Assembly: GCA_038206355.1 (NCBI GenBank)
Contig: JBBRAY010000004.1
Span: 69,022 to 133,021 of the forward strand
DNA length: 64,000 bases
Reading direction: 5' to 3'
Origin: JAPLDB01 sp038206355
Lineage (GTDB): Bacteria; Bacteroidota; Bacteroidia; AKYH767-A; 2013-40CM-41-45
Shown: positions 1 through 7,870 of the stretch, piece after piece
How the letters are laid out: each line of letters begins with the position of its first letter
Numbering within the stretch: the first letter of the stretch is position 1
Program-made: the position numbers and the translations under genes
Notes under the pieces: generated by a model
What the model saw: the letters and a program-made list of their open reading frames with translations, nothing else
Databases searched by the model: none
What the model was told of the DNA's origin: nothing

Positions 1-718
1 TGATGCAGGCGCAAGAAAAGTACTGGTGGTACCGATATCAAGTGAAGGATCACTCTACTATTATAACTGGGTGATGAACAATACGAAGAAAGTAAACGAT
101 GCGACAAACGGTGAAGTGGGTTACATTCACATTCCGAACATGGGTGTGGAAGGGTTGAATGAATTTGTAAAACATTTTTATCCACAGCTTAACAGGAAAG
201 CGCTCATCATTGACGACAGGGGCAATGGCGGAGGAAATGTTTCACCGATGATCATTGAAAGACTGGCACGGGAAATTGCCATGGTGGGCATGTCGCGAAA
301 CAATGTGCCACAAGCGAATCCTTTCGACATGCAACTCGGTCCAAAAGTTGTACTGATTGACCAGTACAGCGCAAGCGACGGCGATATTTTTCCATACCGT
401 TTCAAGAAATTAAAAATGGGAAAAGTAATCGGTCACCGCACATGGGGTGGAGTTGTGGGTATCCGTGGTTCGCTACCATTTGTTGACGGAGGATTTCTCA
501 ACAAGCCGGAGTTCTCACGCTATGATACTGAAGGTAAAGAATGGATCATGGAAGGATACGGTGTTGATCCCGATATTTTTGTTGACCAGGATCCATACCT
601 CGAATATACAGGCGTTGATCAGCAGTTAGACAAGGCAATACAGGAAATAAAAACCGAACTGCAACAGCACAAACAAGAACTTGCGCCACCGCCGCCATAT
701 CCTAAGAAAGACAAATAA
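1..718 (+). CDS. Tricorn-like protease, C-terminal part (5' end outside window)
   Basis: This is the last ~238 codons of a gene that starts upstream of the window; the reading frame is open from base 2, so the GTG at 26 is not a real start. The visible part is the C-terminal S41-type catalytic domain of tricorn proteases, large cytoplasmic or periplasmic peptidases that process oligopeptides. Family marks are the RKVLVVPI strand, YNWVMNN, GYIHIPNMG, the RKALIIDDRGNGGG substrate-binding region, and YSASDGDIFPYRF, which should carry the nucleophilic serine just before the DG pair (bases 367-375). A conserved GHRTWGGVVG follows. The C-terminus is a lysine- and proline-rich tail. The propeller and PDZ domains expected of tricorn must lie upstream. 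Family assignment is firm; whether it is exported cannot be judged without the N-terminus. Confidence 0.88.
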   Translation, partial: DAGARKVLVVPISSEGSLYYYNWVMNNTKKVNDATNGEVGYIHIPNMGVEGLNEFVKHFYPQLNRKALIIDDRGNGGGNVSPMIIERLAREIAMVGMSRNNVPQANPFDMQLGPKVVLIDQYSASDGDIFPYRFKKLKMGKVIGHRTWGGVVGIRGSLPFVDGGFLNKPEFSRYDTEGKEWIMEGYGVDPDIFVDQDPYLEYTGVDQQLDKAIQEIKTELQQHKQELAPPPPYPKKDK

Positions 719-859
719 ATTACGGATTACGAATAGGAATACGAATTTACAAATGGTTAACGAATTGCGAATGCATTACCCCGAAGAGGTTTTCCACCTT
801 TTCTGAGTTTCAGTTTAGACCTCGATTTTAATAACTGTTAGAATTCACCTGAATGATAA
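719..859. repeat. Intergenic spacer with ACGAAT-type repeat
   Basis: Just after the tricorn stop codon, bases 720-772 hold several copies of an ACGAAT-like word, including ACGAATTTACAAATGGT. A related arrangement, ACGAATCTACCAATGGT, occurs in the spacer at 62215-62370, so this looks like a dispersed intergenic repeat family. Nothing coding is visible in the rest of the spacer. Confidence 0.45.
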
Positions 860-1196
860 ATGAGATTTAAAATAAAGCATAATTGCTATTGCGATTATTG
901 CATTAAGTTTTGTTGCATTTGTTTTCTATATTTTAAAACAAAATCAATTAGGAAAGGAAATGCATTTGCAACAAATGTATAGTGGTAAAATTTATGAAAT
1001 AAAACATTATACCGGGGATAGAGGAATTCCTAAAATACCAATGAATAATAAATGGCATTATCCGGATATTTCAGATAGCAATGTCACAAATTACATTCAT
1101 GTAGGAGACTCTATTTTAAAAGACTTTGGATCTGACCAAATAGAAGTATTCAGGAAAAATGAAAATGGATAATGGGATATGAAGTTATTTAGGTAA
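860..1196 (+). pseudogene. Decayed gene for a small single-pass membrane protein
   Basis: An uninterrupted frame of only 70 codons (960-1172) looks internal to a larger protein. In the same frame, bases 879-935 encode a strongly hydrophobic segment (IIAIAIIALSFVAFVFYIL), but no ATG, GTG or TTG precedes it in frame. An ATG at 860 in another frame gives MRFKIK, a plausible basic N-terminus, and one surplus base near 878 would join it to the helix. At the other end the frame stops at TAA (1170-1172), yet continues as WDMKLFR and stops again at 1194-1196. The pair of lesions suggests a recently disabled gene of about 110 codons for an N-anchored small protein. A sequencing error could explain one lesion but less easily both. 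I do not recognise the family. Confidence 0.5.
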
Positions 1197-1288
1197 TTTA
1201 TTTGATGCTGTTAGAGTTGTATACTATTGTAAATAAATGAATCTCGATTCTCTTCCGGGATCTCTACATTTACAGACAAATAAATCTC

Positions 1289-3049
1289 ATGATGGTTGAA
1301 CAAATTACAAATAAGAGAGCAAAAAAAATTGCAACATTTTCAATAGTCTTTCAATTAATTTGGTGCAATGTACCTGCTCAGACATTTACAAAAGTGGTTA
1401 CTGGTTCTCCTGTCAATACACCGGGCGATTCAAGAAGCGTGAATTGGGTGGATGTAAACAATGATGGATTCGTTGACTTGTTTATCTCCAACGGTCCGCA
1501 GGGTGGGCAAAATAATATGCTTTATATCAACGACGGCGTTGGTGGATTTGTTCCTGTTACCAATGATACAATTGTAAAAGACGGCCAACCTTCTGATGGT
1601 GCAACATGGGCCGACTATGACAATGATGGTGATCAGGATTGTTACGTTGTGAATTGGTACAACACCGGCAACCTTTTTTATTCAAATGATGGTTCGGGAT
1701 CATTTACGAAGCTGGCGTCAACAATCGATACCAGCGGAGGTTTTTGTGAGACAGCATCCTGGGGTGATTATGACAATGACGGCCTACTTGATTTATATGT
1801 GACGAATAGCGCGGGGGTGAATAAAAATCTTCTGTTCCATAACGATGGCGGAAATACATTTACTAAAATCACAACCGGTGCGATGGTAAATGATGTGTCT
1901 GATACACGTTCAGTAAACTGGACAGATATTGACAACGATGGCGACCTGGATTTATTTGTTACAAATGAGAGCAACCAGAACGAAGCCATTTATCGTAATG
2001 ATGGTGGTGGGGTTTTTGCAAAAATCACTGCCGGTGCACTGGTCAATGATTTTGGAAACACCATGAGCAGTAGCTGGGCGGATTATGATAACGACGGAGA
2101 CCCGGATGTTTTTCTTGCCAATGATGCGGGCAGCAATGCATTGTTCAGAAATGATTCCGCTTTTGTTTTCACAAAAATTATTTCTGATACGGTCTCACAC
2201 AACAATGCCCATTCCTTCAGCTCGGCCTGGAGTGACATTGACAATGACGGAGACGTGGATTTATTTGTAACCAACTCTTTTACAACAGGTGTCCTGCAAC
2301 TTAATTTTCTTTACCTCAACAATGGCGATGGAACATTTACAAGAGTTGGCAACACAGCGCCGGCTACAGATGCTGACTGGTCCTATGGATGCGCCTTTGG
2401 CGATTATGACAACGATGGCTTTGAGGATTTAGCCGTTGCAACATGCAGGTTTAATGGTGTTGACCGGCCTGATTTACTTTATCACAATGATGGAAATTCA
2501 AATTGCTGGATTACGATTAAACTGATAGGTACTTCAAGCAACAGGTCAGCCATCGGAACGAAGGTGAGGGTAAAGGCGATGATCAATGGAATACCGGTTT
2601 GGCAGTTGAGAGAAATCTCGGCCCAGACATCTTACAACGGACAGAATGATGTGCGTGCTCATTTCGGTTTGGGAAATGCAGCTGTTGTTGATTCAATAAA
2701 AGTAGAGTGGCTTGGAGGAGCATCAGAAATTTTTACCAATGTCGCCTGCAATCAATTTGTCAGCATTGTACAAGGGCAGGGGATCACAGGAATAAAAAAA
2801 AATGAAAAAAATTATGAGGTAAGTGTTTTTCCAAATCCTACACATTCGAAACTGGAAATAAAAAGTTCACCACAGACTGACTTCGTTGATGCCCGCTACG
2901 AAATCACAGATGCAGGAGGGAAGTTGATTTTGTCCGGGATGCTTGATGGTAATTCTATTGATATCAGCAACCTTCTTCCCGGAAATTATTTTGTAAGATT
3001 GAATTCACGGTCAGGATTTCTTTTCAGGCAATTTATCAAGGTGCAGTAA
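1289..3049 (+). CDS. Secreted FG-GAP/VCBS repeat protein with ASPIC/UnbV domain and T9SS signal
   Basis: A 586-residue CRTAC1-like protein. Residues 1-31 form a signal peptide ending in PAQ. Residues ~50-400 carry about eight FG-GAP/VCBS repeats, each with a calcium-loop motif of the type DxDNDGDxDLFVTN, which should fold as a beta-propeller. Residues ~405-485 are an ASPIC/UnbV domain (NCWITIKLIG...SAIGTKVRV...QTSYNGQND...HFGLG). The last ~75 residues are a T9SS type A sorting domain (VFPNPTHSKLEI ... GNYFVRL ... FIKVQ). Export by Sec and then T9SS to the cell surface is expected. The substrate is unknown; such propellers are usually linked to adhesion or carbohydrate binding. Two adjacent ATG codons (1289, 1292) start the frame. 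It stands alone on the plus strand and converges with hemB. Confidence 0.88.
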   Translation: MMVEQITNKRAKKIATFSIVFQLIWCNVPAQTFTKVVTGSPVNTPGDSRSVNWVDVNNDGFVDLFISNGPQGGQNNMLYINDGVGGFVPVTNDTIVKDGQPSDGATWADYDNDGDQDCYVVNWYNTGNLFYSNDGSGSFTKLASTIDTSGGFCETASWGDYDNDGLLDLYVTNSAGVNKNLLFHNDGGNTFTKITTGAMVNDVSDTRSVNWTDIDNDGDLDLFVTNESNQNEAIYRNDGGGVFAKITAGALVNDFGNTMSSSWADYDNDGDPDVFLANDAGSNALFRNDSAFVFTKIISDTVSHNNAHSFSSAWSDIDNDGDVDLFVTNSFTTGVLQLNFLYLNNGDGTFTRVGNTAPATDADWSYGCAFGDYDNDGFEDLAVATCRFNGVDRPDLLYHNDGNSNCWITIKLIGTSSNRSAIGTKVRVKAMINGIPVWQLREISAQTSYNGQNDVRAHFGLGNAAVVDSIKVEWLGGASEIFTNVACNQFVSIVQGQGITGIKKNEKNYEVSVFPNPTHSKLEIKSSPQTDFVDARYEITDAGGKLILSGMLDGNSIDISNLLPGNYFVRLNSRSGFLFRQFIKVQ

Positions 3050-3081
3050 ATCAGTTATGCAGTAATCTCTGATAAGCAAAT

Positions 3082-3130
3082 ACTAAGCACGCAACCATTT
3101 CTCCCCCTGCTTAGTGTAGCATGTTGCTAC
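3082..3130. terminator. Two hairpins between convergent genes
   Basis: The 97-bp gap between the convergent FG-GAP gene and hemB holds two inverted repeats: ACTAAGCA (3082-3089) with TGCTTAGT (3108-3115), then GTAGC (3116-3120) with GCTAC (3126-3130). No clear T-tract follows on either strand, so a bidirectional terminator is plausible but not proven. Confidence 0.35.
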
Positions 3131-3146
3131 GCTCCTTATAAAATTT

Positions 3147-4148
3147 TCACAACCACCTCTTCTCCAAAATCTCCCTCGTATGATAACTAATAATTATATC
3201 CGCTCCTGCCCGTGCGAATGCATACATATTTTCCATCGTAATTTTTTGTTCGTCAATGTATCCCGCTTTGGCGGCGGCTTTTACCATACTGTATTCGGCT
3301 GAGACGTTATAACAGGCTATGGGGAGCAAAGTATTTTCACGAACGGTTTTGATCACGTCAAGATATGCAAGTGCCGGTTTCACCATGATGATGTCGGCGC
3401 CTTCGTCTTCATCGAGCTGTGCTTCACGCATTGCTTCGCGCCCGTTGCGGAAATCCATCTGGTAACTTTTTCTGTCACCTTTTCCCGGAGCAGAATCAGC
3501 TGCTTCGCGGAATGGTCCGTAATAAGCAGAAGCAAATTTTGTTGCATAACTCATGATCGGCGTACTTACAAAATTATTTTCATCAAGCAGATTTCTGATT
3601 GCCATCACGCGGCCGTCCATCATGTCGCTCGGTGCAACCATGTCAGCTCCTGCTTGAGCATGTGCCAGTGCCATTTGTGCAAGAACCGGAAGAGAAAGAT
3701 CATTATCTATGGTAAGGATTTCCTCTCTTCTCCTTTGGTGTGGGGTTGGAAATGAGGCCAATCCGCAATGTCCATGTGTTGTGTAAGCACACAAACAAAC
3801 ATCAGTAACCACAAATAAATCGCTGCCGAATTTTTTCTTCAGCTCGCGCACTGCATCAGCCACAACAGAATGTTCATCATGTGAGGAATGTGCATCTTCG
3901 GATTTGTCTTCGCCTACGCCAAACAATAATATTTTATTCACGCCAACCTTCAGTCCATTCTCTACGTCAGTGATAAGTGTGTCGATGGAAAATCTGTTTA
4001 TACCGGGCATTGCATCGATGGCCTCTGTTTTACCAATTCCTTTTGTTACGAAGTAGGGATAGATAAACATGTTCGTAGACAGGTGCGTTTCTGAAACGAG
4101 TTCGCGGAGGATAGGGGAGGTGCGGAGTCTGCGGGGACGATGAAGCAT
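3147..4148 (-). CDS. hemB: Delta-aminolevulinic acid dehydratase (porphobilinogen synthase)
   Basis: HemB condenses two 5-aminolevulinate molecules into porphobilinogen in the cytoplasm, the first common step of tetrapyrrole synthesis. The 333-residue length is normal. The two active-site lysines are visible: K204 in YATKFASAYYGPF and the Schiff-base lysine K257 in MVKPALAYLDV. Cysteines 118, 120 and 128 (VCLCAYTTHGHCG) give the zinc-binding signature of the metal-dependent class. APSDMMDGRV at 172-181 is also conserved. The start MLHRPRRLRTSPILRELV matches the usual N-terminus. It is the last gene of a minus-strand run hemA, four-helix-bundle gene, hemCD, hemB. Two AT-rich repeats fill the 110-bp spacer before it, one lying directly upstream of its start codon. 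Confidence 0.97.
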   Translation of the reverse strand: MLHRPRRLRTSPILRELVSETHLSTNMFIYPYFVTKGIGKTEAIDAMPGINRFSIDTLITDVENGLKVGVNKILLFGVGEDKSEDAHSSHDEHSVVADAVRELKKKFGSDLFVVTDVCLCAYTTHGHCGLASFPTPHQRRREEILTIDNDLSLPVLAQMALAHAQAGADMVAPSDMMDGRVMAIRNLLDENNFVSTPIMSYATKFASAYYGPFREAADSAPGKGDRKSYQMDFRNGREAMREAQLDEDEGADIIMVKPALAYLDVIKTVRENTLLPIACYNVSAEYSMVKAAAKAGYIDEQKITMENMYAFARAGADIIISYHTREILEKRWL

Positions 4149-4149
4149 A

Positions 4150-4227
4150 AACGATGTAATAGGTAAGATTTAATATTTAGCAGCCGAAGGACGATGTAAC
4201 AGATAATATGTAAGATTTAATATTTAA
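4150..4227. repeat. Two tandem AT-rich intergenic repeats
   Basis: Bases 4150-4179 and 4191-4227 are two copies of an AT-rich element that begins AACGATGTAA and ends AGATTTAATATTTA. The first copy is identical over 30 bases to 5881-5910 in the next spacer of the same operon. Variants occur near 6380-6450 and 12551-12575. Confidence 0.7.
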
Positions 4228-4258
4228 CGTGCCGGATGTTGCGAGGCAAGCTCGACAT

Positions 4259-5830
4259 TTAAGAAGATGATGCACCGAATACTGCACGGGTTAATGCAGC
4301 GTCATCGAAACCGTCGGGCAGGAGGGGATGAAATATTTTGTATTTTTTTAATGATGATGCAGTGGCTTCGCCCATGGCAATTACTTTTTGTGACGACAGT
4401 TTATTTTTTTCAAAGAATGCTTCTACATTGGATGGACTTGTAAAAAGTAAGATATCGTACTTCGAAGTTTCTATTACGGCATCTGATTTCAGCGTTTCAT
4501 AAACAACAAGGTCAATGGTCTGTTCAGCTTTTACAAAACCATTTTGCACGCTGCGCAGACTTCCTTTTGCCATCGGAAATAAGACTGTACCGCTTCCAAC
4601 CCTCGATGCAAATTGTTTTCCTGTCATCTTTGTATCCGTAGAGTAGCCGATGAAGTCGGCACGCTTGCCGTATTTGCGAATTGCTTCTGCTGTTGCTTTT
4701 CCGATGCAACCGAATTTTTGATTTCCCAATTCCGGTTTTTGTAAAAAGAAAAATTTCACGGCATGCTTGCTGGAAAAAAATATCCAGTCCGTAATCGGTA
4801 TACTTCTCGCCGTAATCATTTTCATTTCAATCATTGACTTTCCTTCCGCTTTAAAACCATGATGCGTAAGGATGCGACTGAAGTAATCATCGGGCTTGAG
4901 GTTTCTGGTTACAAATACTGAAGCCTGTTTGACAACATTTATTTTTGCAACAATTTTTTCAGCAAGCGTTTCAGGATTCTTTGATTCCGCATAAATCCCT
5001 ACAGGCAACTGATCCCATGTGACTGATTTTGAAACCCACGCTTTATAAATTTCTTTGTCGTCGTCAAATTCACAATAAGCACCAACAGGCATCTGACATC
5101 CTCCCTGGAAAAGGTTGAGTACTTTTCTTTCAATTCCAATCTGTGTTGCAACATCCTGTTTGTTGATGGCCTGTAATTTTTGAAACAGTTCTTTTTCTCC
5201 TTTACGAATTTGTATGGCAAGTACGCCTTGTGCAGGAGCAGGAATAAATTCTTTCGGGTTTAATTTTTCCGAGTGTAAATCAGAAATGTCAAGCTCCAGT
5301 CTTTCCACGCCTGCTGCAGCAATGAGGATGGCATCGTAGCCACCATTTCGCAACTTGTCAATTCTCGTTGGAACATTTCCGCGAAGGTCTTTTAATTCAA
5401 TATCTTTTCTGTAAGCAAGCAGTTGCGATTTTCTCCTCGAAGAAGAAGTTCCTACAACAGCATTTTTTTTCAGTTGAAATTTTTGCTTAGTGTCCACACT
5501 TTCTTTTCTGATTAATAAAAGTTCTGACGGATCCTCACGGTCCGTAACGGCTGCAATCAATAAATCAGGATGCGATTCAGTGGGCAAATCTTTATGTGAA
5601 TGAACAGCCAGATCGGCTTCATTATTCAGCAATGCATCTTCAATCTCTTTTGTGAAAAATCCTTTACCCTCTAATTTCTCCAGACTCAAATGCTGGATTT
5701 TATCGCCTTGTGTTTTAATGATATTCAATTCAGTCTTCAACCCGATTGCATTCAGCTTCGAAGCAATATGATTTGCCTGCCATAGGGCGAGATCGCTGCC
5801 GCGGGTTGCTATGATGAGTGCGGGGTTCAA
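4259..5830 (-). CDS. hemCD: Fused hydroxymethylbilane synthase and uroporphyrinogen-III synthase
   Basis: One 523-residue polypeptide appears to carry two successive heme-pathway enzymes. Residues 1-~300 are HemC, which polymerises four porphobilinogens: it starts IIATRGSDLALWQ, has the catalytic aspartate D81 in HSHKDLPT, the arginine-rich TSSSRRKSQLL (128-137), and the dipyrromethane-cofactor cysteine C245 in FQGGCQMPVGAYC. Residues ~301-523 are HemD, which closes and inverts ring D: it begins ASVFVTRNLKPDDYFSRIL and includes DWIFFSSKHAVKFFF and DILLFTSPSNVEAFF, typical of this poorly conserved family. The 22-residue link is short. HemC and HemD are separate in most bacteria, so the fusion would hand the unstable hydroxymethylbilane directly to HemD. 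The gene sits between the four-helix-bundle gene and hemB. Confidence 0.94.
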   Translation of the reverse strand: MNPALIIATRGSDLALWQANHIASKLNAIGLKTELNIIKTQGDKIQHLSLEKLEGKGFFTKEIEDALLNNEADLAVHSHKDLPTESHPDLLIAAVTDREDPSELLLIRKESVDTKQKFQLKKNAVVGTSSSRRKSQLLAYRKDIELKDLRGNVPTRIDKLRNGGYDAILIAAAGVERLELDISDLHSEKLNPKEFIPAPAQGVLAIQIRKGEKELFQKLQAINKQDVATQIGIERKVLNLFQGGCQMPVGAYCEFDDDKEIYKAWVSKSVTWDQLPVGIYAESKNPETLAEKIVAKINVVKQASVFVTRNLKPDDYFSRILTHHGFKAEGKSMIEMKMITARSIPITDWIFFSSKHAVKFFFLQKPELGNQKFGCIGKATAEAIRKYGKRADFIGYSTDTKMTGKQFASRVGSGTVLFPMAKGSLRSVQNGFVKAEQTIDLVVYETLKSDAVIETSKYDILLFTSPSNVEAFFEKNKLSSQKVIAMGEATASSLKKYKIFHPLLPDGFDDAALTRAVFGASSS

Positions 5831-5880
5831 TGGAAGTGCGGGTTAAAAAAAGACGGGGAATTATTGTTAGATGAATTGTT

Positions 5881-5910
5881 AACGATGTAATAGGTAAGAT
5901 TTAATATTTA
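5881..5910. repeat. AT-rich intergenic repeat
   Basis: This 30-base copy is identical to 4150-4179. It lies in the spacer between the four-helix-bundle gene and hemCD, so both internal spacers of the hem operon carry the element. Confidence 0.7.
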
Positions 5911-5925
5911 ATACGAGTTCAATTG

Positions 5926-6270
5926 TTACTGTGAGTTCTTTCTTGATGCACCGAGTATTTTTGAAAGTTCAAGCGCTTCCTTCATACATGAATCTAACTT
6001 ACCCGCTTCGAATATTGCTGCCTGCTTAATGCATTCCAACCAGAAAACAACCTCATCACTTTCTTCAAATGCAATACTCAGCTTTGCAACGAAAGATGCC
6101 CGCGATTGGGCTATACAAGCGGCTCTGTAATTTGCAGGAGCAGAAAATGCTGAGCGTATAATCTGATAATGGAAATACTTGCCGAGTTGATTTCTTGGTA
6201 ATGCGTCAGAAAGTTTCACAATCCGAAAAGCCAATGACGTTAATCTTTTTTGAAGTTCATATTTGTCCAT
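5926..6270 (-). CDS. Four-helix-bundle protein (S23/23S rRNA intervening-sequence family)
   Basis: A 114-residue, largely helical protein of the family first seen encoded inside intervening sequences of 23S rRNA genes. Characteristic features are an early LAFRIVKLSDALP helix, HYQIIRSAFSAPANYRAACIAQSRASFVAKLSIAFEESDEVVFWLECI in the middle (helices 2-3, residues ~40-85), and a C-terminal helix ending LSKILGASRK. The biochemical role of the family is unknown; the structures form homo-oligomers with a basic surface. Here the gene stands alone, not in an rRNA gene, between hemA and hemCD on the same strand. Its spacers to both neighbours (172 and 95 bp) carry AT-rich repeats, which suggests insertion into an older hemA-hemCD pair. 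Confidence 0.82.
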   Translation of the reverse strand: MDKYELQKRLTSLAFRIVKLSDALPRNQLGKYFHYQIIRSAFSAPANYRAACIAQSRASFVAKLSIAFEESDEVVFWLECIKQAAIFEAGKLDSCMKEALELSKILGASRKNSQ

Positions 6271-6297
6271 TAAGATGTAATATTGATTGTCAAATTT

Positions 6298-6450
6298 ACC
6301 CTACACTGTATACTACACATCCAATAAAGTAGGGTTTAAATATTACAACTTGCTTCTTACATCATTCCGGGCTGTTCAATATTACATCGTACCTATTACA
6401 TATTACTGCGTTCCCCGGCTGCTAAATATTACCTCTTAAATATTACTTAT
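6298..6450. repeat. AT-rich repeat cluster downstream of hemA
   Basis: The spacer between hemA and the four-helix-bundle gene contains several ATATTAC words (CAATATTACATCGTACC, TATTACATATTACTG, AAATATTACCTCTTAAATA), in the opposite orientation to the copies at 4150 and 5881. It also has an inverted repeat ACCCTAC ... GTAGGGT near 6298-6335. The last ATATTAC words abut the hemA stop codon. Confidence 0.5.
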
Positions 6451-7720
6451 TACTTAGTATAATCTCCTTCGCCATCACCATCGGCACACTGATGCATTTT
6501 TTTTCCATGTAGTCCATCACGCTCAATAAAACTTCCTTTGACTTTTCATCCATCGCATTTATTTCATTGACAAAAACATCATTCATCGCTTTTGTTTTGA
6601 TAGCGCGTATTTTCTCGGGAACCTCACGCATCTTCAACTCCACTTTTCTCGTTCTGAATTGCGAATGAAATTCTTCAATGCCTTCGACAATGATACGCTG
6701 AGCTTCGTTTACTTCCGCTTCCCTTTCACGCAGGTTTTCTTCGGCCTCTTTTTTTAATTCATCCAGTCCGATGTATTGAACATTAAATTCAGAAATTACT
6801 TCAGCGCCAACATCTGCAGGCAAAGCCAGATCAATAATCGTTTTCTGGTCGCTCTCATTTTTAAGAAGCGATTTATAAATCACACTATTGATGATTGCTT
6901 CGGGAGAAGCGGTACAAGTAATCAGAACATCAAATCCGTTTTTAAATTTTTTTAACTCATCAAGCGCAAATGCTTTTGCAATTGTTTTTGAATTGGAAAA
7001 ATTTTCTGCCAGCGTATTTGCTTTCTCCAAGGTGCGGTTGAAGATTGAAAAGTTTTTGTAACCATGTTTGTCGAGGTACTTCAACAGGTTTCCGTTTGTC
7101 TCACCGGCGCCGACAATAATAAACCGTGCATCAACGGGTACATTTAACGAACGCAATTTTCGGAAAGCAAGTGAAACCACAGATAGCGGATTTTCCCCGA
7201 CCCTGGTTTCTGTATACACCTGCTTGGCAGTCGTGATTACATTTTTAATAACCAGTCGCAATGAATCACCTGTTAACCCTGCTTTTTTGCAACGGTCGTA
7301 ACAGTTTCTAACCTGTGTAATAATTTCGCGTTCGCCCACTACCATGGAGTCAAGCGAACTCGCTACTTCCATGAGGTGCCTGATGGCAGCATCATTTTCG
7401 AAAATGGCAGCATGAGTTATTGCGAAATTAATTTCCTCCTCGGTCCAGTCGTCACGGAAACTCGTAAAGAAATTTTTGAGGTATTCAGCATCCGTTTTGC
7501 CGGTATGTGTGAAGATAAATTCGATACGGTTGCAGGTGGAAATGTAAAGGAGTTCAGAAATTCCGGTAAGGGCTTTGAGCTTCTGTAAACGTTCGTCGTG
7601 GTTCTCCTCATGAAGAAAAAACCTCGAAAGATCGTTAAGAGAGGTGTTTTTGTGTGTAAATGCGATTACCGTTATCTGTTGCACTGCCTTGTTTTGAAAA
7701 CGGTTGCAAATATCTTTCAT
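6443..7720 (-). CDS. hemA: Glutamyl-tRNA reductase
   Basis: HemA reduces glutamyl-tRNA to glutamate-1-semialdehyde with NADPH, the committed step of the C5 heme pathway. The catalytic cysteine is C63 in ISTCNRIEF. MVVGEREIITQVRNCYDRC (~residues 125-145), the NADPH-binding FIIVGAGETNGNLLKYL with FNRTLEKA (~200-235), and the C-terminal helical dimerisation domain are all present, and 425 residues is normal. The first 12 residues (MKDICNRFQNKA) have no counterpart I know; a GTG at 7684 would start at VQQITVIAFTHKN, the usual N-terminus, so the true start may be there. It is the first gene of the hem run, which fits its rate-limiting role. It is divergent from pssA. Confidence 0.95.
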   Translation of the reverse strand: MKDICNRFQNKAVQQITVIAFTHKNTSLNDLSRFFLHEENHDERLQKLKALTGISELLYISTCNRIEFIFTHTGKTDAEYLKNFFTSFRDDWTEEEINFAITHAAIFENDAAIRHLMEVASSLDSMVVGEREIITQVRNCYDRCKKAGLTGDSLRLVIKNVITTAKQVYTETRVGENPLSVVSLAFRKLRSLNVPVDARFIIVGAGETNGNLLKYLDKHGYKNFSIFNRTLEKANTLAENFSNSKTIAKAFALDELKKFKNGFDVLITCTASPEAIINSVIYKSLLKNESDQKTIIDLALPADVGAEVISEFNVQYIGLDELKKEAEENLREREAEVNEAQRIIVEGIEEFHSQFRTRKVELKMREVPEKIRAIKTKAMNDVFVNEINAMDEKSKEVLLSVMDYMEKKCISVPMVMAKEIILSNK

Positions 7721-7756
7721 ACCGAGCGAACAGTGTCACCGAAATGTCAAGAGGAA

Positions 7757-7815
7757 TTTTAATCCGCCTTCGCACCCGCTACGGTAGACGAGAAGGCTTG
7801 GTTAATTCCCGGGGC
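7757..7815. repeat. GC-rich intergenic repeat-like segment
   Basis: The hemA-pssA spacer contains TCCGCCTTCGC, GAGAAGGCTTGGTTAATTC and GGGGCTTGCCC in succession. The spacer at 56800-56950 carries a related series (CCGCCGAAGCTTCGCGAAGG, then TGGTTAATACC), so this may be a diverged dispersed repeat. Confidence 0.3.
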
Positions 7816-7849
7816 TTGCCCTGAGGTTAATACCATTTTATTAAGTTTG
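7816..7849 (+). promoter_or_regulatory. Promoter of pssA (Bacteroidota type)
   Basis: TTG at 7816-7818 and TAAGTTTG at 7842-7849 match the -33 TTG and -7 TAnnTTTG elements of Bacteroidota housekeeping promoters, with a 23-base spacer. The -7 box contains the TTG at 7847 that would otherwise be read as the start codon of pssA, so translation should begin downstream, at the TTG at 7871. Confidence 0.6.
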
Positions 7850-7870
7850 CCGATCACCAATCGCCCAACA

